DNA from: Chrysomallon squamiferum
Lineage: Eukaryota; Mollusca; Gastropoda; Neomphalida; Peltospiridae
DNA: 64,000 nucleotides
Direction of reading: 5' to 3'
Assembly (NCBI GenBank): GCA_012295275.1
Contig: CM022667.1
Location: forward strand, 8,767,538-8,831,537
The notes under the pieces were generated by a model, which was not told where the DNA came from, made no database searches, and was given only the letters and a program-made list of their open reading frames with translations. A program made the translations under genes and the position numbers. Of the stretch, positions 52,945 to 64,000 are shown in pieces (the stretch's first letter is position 1; the number at the start of each line of letters is the position of its first letter).

Positions 52945-53060
52945 TCAAATCACATAACTCATATTAATCATAATTTTCTTCAAGTCACGTAACTCCATAT
53001 TAATCATAATTTTCTTCAAGTCACATAACTCATATTAATCATAATTTTCTTTAAGTCTTA
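52945..53060. repeat. ~38-bp tandem repeat
   Basis: Three and a half copies of a unit containing TAATCATAATTTTCTTCAAG followed by TCAC(A/G)TAACTC. It lies in the 3' flank of the LRR gene. Confidence 0.85.
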
Positions 53061-53522
53061 TAACTGTTACTGATTCTGTTTTTCTTTCAGACATAACACA
53101 CTAATTTAAATTCTCATATAAACTCATTAATGATTATAAATTTTCTTTGATTCGTTTTAACTCGTGGCATTTACTGGAAGCATACAACTCAGTGCAAGTC
53201 ATGTAACTTATAACAAGTTGTATCTACCTCATGTATGTCAGAACCCACCATCCTTCAGCTACTGCTAACAACAAGTTAATAATTCATAATATTAACTTTA
53301 CACAATTATTCACATTCTTTTCTCGTTGGTTAAAATATACAAACAACTATCTCACCATGTAAATAAAAACTAACCAAAACAAGATAACCAACAGACTAAA
53401 ACAATGAGTTAATACACAAAACACTTGTCGGATGCAAATAATGTAATTAAATCTGCATTTTAAAATTATCTTATTTTTAATTTTTAAATCCTAAGCTTGT
53501 TTCAGATATTATTTCACACTTA

Positions 53523-53564
<42 letters not shown>

Positions 53565-53819
53565 GATCTGTATATGTCACTATCACATCCATTTTCTTTC
53601 ACTCTCTTGGCAGAAATCTGGCTACAGTTATGTCCCTTGTTAATTTTTCCTTAGGAAAACACGTAACATCACAATCATGTTTCACCCATTTTTAAATTTT
53701 GCCTTGCCCACTTAGGATAAGTATTAAAAGATGACTATAGTAAAATTCTTAAAATGACGTATACAGAAATCTTATTTATGTGCTGTTATTTTGCAACTAC
53801 ATATTGTAATATTTTAATC

Positions 53820-54080
53820 TTTAATGATGATTATTGAGCATGATAATGATTTTTTTTTATAAATGTGATGTGAATGATGATTATTATCATTATGATTCTG
53901 ATTCTGATGATGATGGATTATTATTAGATTAATGATTATTAATGATGAGTATTATAGTAAATAACGATGATGATGATTATCATGGGTATGATACTAATGA
54001 TTATTATTGTAAAGATAATAAAGTATAATGATATTAAAAGCATGGTACTGATGATAATTATGATGATGATTATGAATATC
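53820..54080. repeat. GATGAT/ATTATT cryptic simple repeat
   Basis: Interspersed GATGAT, TTATTA and ATGATTATT words over 260 bp. A poly-A run (53524-53559) and a (TG)-rich block (54448-54605) flank it. Non-coding. Confidence 0.7.
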
Positions 54081-55496
54081 TTTACTAACTACTCACAGAA
54101 TAATTATCACATAAATTAATTTAAACAAAACTGACGAATTATCGAAAGTCGAGAAAACAAAAAAACTGTAACAAAGATCCATGACAAATTATACTGATTT
54201 GCATTTCAGTTTTGTAATATTATATAATTTTATTTTTATTAATCTGAACAGTATTTTACTTTCAACTTGCAGTTTGTATTATTTGTTTATAACAACAAAC
54301 ATCAAAAACAAGTTATTTTTAGCTACTTATTTAAGTAGAAATGTTTTCTTATTTCAAGTTATTTTGCCTGTCTCTGTATATTAATGTGTATATATGTAAG
54401 TAATAATGTTATTAATAAATGTTTGAAAAAATAATCTGAATTTGTTATGGTGTGTGTGTGTGTGTGTCGATGTGTGTATGTTTGTGTTTGTTTTTGTGTG
54501 TGCACGTTTGTGTGTGTGTCTGTCATATTTATAGGTATGTTTATGTTCGTGTGTGTATGTGTATGCACTGTGAATATAGTGTTTGTGTGTGTGTGTGTGT
54601 GTGTACACATGTGCAGCAGTAATATCTATGCCACAAAATACATGATAAAAAAAACATGTATGAATGAATAAATACAATTTCTCTAAACAACCTAAATATA
54701 TTTCAATATTAACAATTATTCTGAAATAAAATACTTGGTTTTTCTATTTAACACGGGTTATTTTTAATAAAAGTTTTATTAAATAGATAGCATTTTGTTT
54801 GACCTAATGAAAAAAAAACACAAATATGTTTTCAAACAGGAAGGGAAATAACCCAAAATGTCTTCAGACATGAATTAATGGACATTTATTTAACACACAC
54901 ACACACACACCTTGGGTTATTCAGTAACATTTAATAACATTCAAATAATTTTATGAGTTTATGAGTAAATTCCAAGAAAAGGGAAAAAACAAAAAATGCA
55001 GTGAGCATCTGAGACAGACAGACAGACACTCAGAATTTAGAACTGAAAATGCAGGTCAGACTCACAGAGACTCAGATGGTTCCTATAATCAACATACACT
55101 AGTGTCACTAGAGCAGATGTTCAAATGGTTCTCTGGGCTGATATACAATATTAAACATTTCTTAAATACCGTATGAGACCTCTCACTAGTATCAAATAAA
55201 CTTAATATTAAAGCTGTGAGATAAATCTGTGGCAGGAGAGGAAAAAGGACAAGCAAGGCACCATGTGGTGAGGAGACATCCAAGCAGACGCTAAGAACAC
55301 AGATTACACCAGGAGACAGTTTGAAATAAAACATCAGGGTAGACAACTCTGAAGAGCTGTTGTCAAGAGCCAATAAGCATGGACATTTCAACAAGCCTTT
55401 TTGATTGTCTTTTGTCTTCAGGCAACATATGTCTCTTCAGTATCTTGTCTGTGACTGCAAAAGAAAATGGTTAGAAACCAACAAGGCAGCACTTAC

Positions 55497-63991
<8,495 letters not shown>

Positions 63992-64000
63992 CTGAATAAA

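Noticed and set aside
55089-55394. 101-codon minus-strand frame next to the DHX38 exon
   Set aside because: Lies inside the intron after the donor at 55496; no recognisable domain or conserved motif.

Overview
The window is AT-rich nuclear DNA from an animal. It is intron-rich, full of microsatellites and holds decayed hAT transposons. Protein similarity to vertebrate homologues and the general texture suggest a lophotrochozoan, perhaps a mollusc; that taxon is inference, while 'metazoan' is well supported.

Layout: (1) 1-2900 is mostly simple repeats, with one possible terminal exon of an unknown + strand gene (1945-2044). (2) 2958-4325 (+) is a three-exon SYS1 gene. (3) 7588-16371 (-) is a complete 17-exon VPS35 gene. 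(4) 17715-21524 (+) is a six-exon ORC6 gene, head-to-head with VPS35 across about 1.3 kb that holds an E2F-type and a CRE site. (5) 24200-28525 holds two decayed hAT elements, the first bounded by a perfect 8-bp target duplication. (6) 29401-30970 is a 60-bp minisatellite with a higher-order duplication. (7) 32878-63991 (-) is DHX38/PRP16; its N-terminal third lies beyond the right edge. (8) One DHX38 intron (36806-55496, 18.7 kb) contains an intact single-coding-exon LRR transmembrane receptor gene on the opposite strand (50389-52422).

The genes are housekeeping functions (Golgi trafficking, retromer sorting, replication licensing, splicing) plus one cell-surface LRR protein. They do not form a pathway.

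The most unusual structure is a set of short tandem repeats anchored on gene edges. Three DHX38 introns contain tandem copies of their own 3' splice site, two of them with a recognisable stretch of the following exon. The VPS35 3' end has a roughly 70-bp array copying its last codons and stop. One DHX38 exon beside such an array has an in-frame stop just inside its acceptor. VPS35 and DHX38 each also carry an apparent 1-nt insertion, from assembly error or real lesions.
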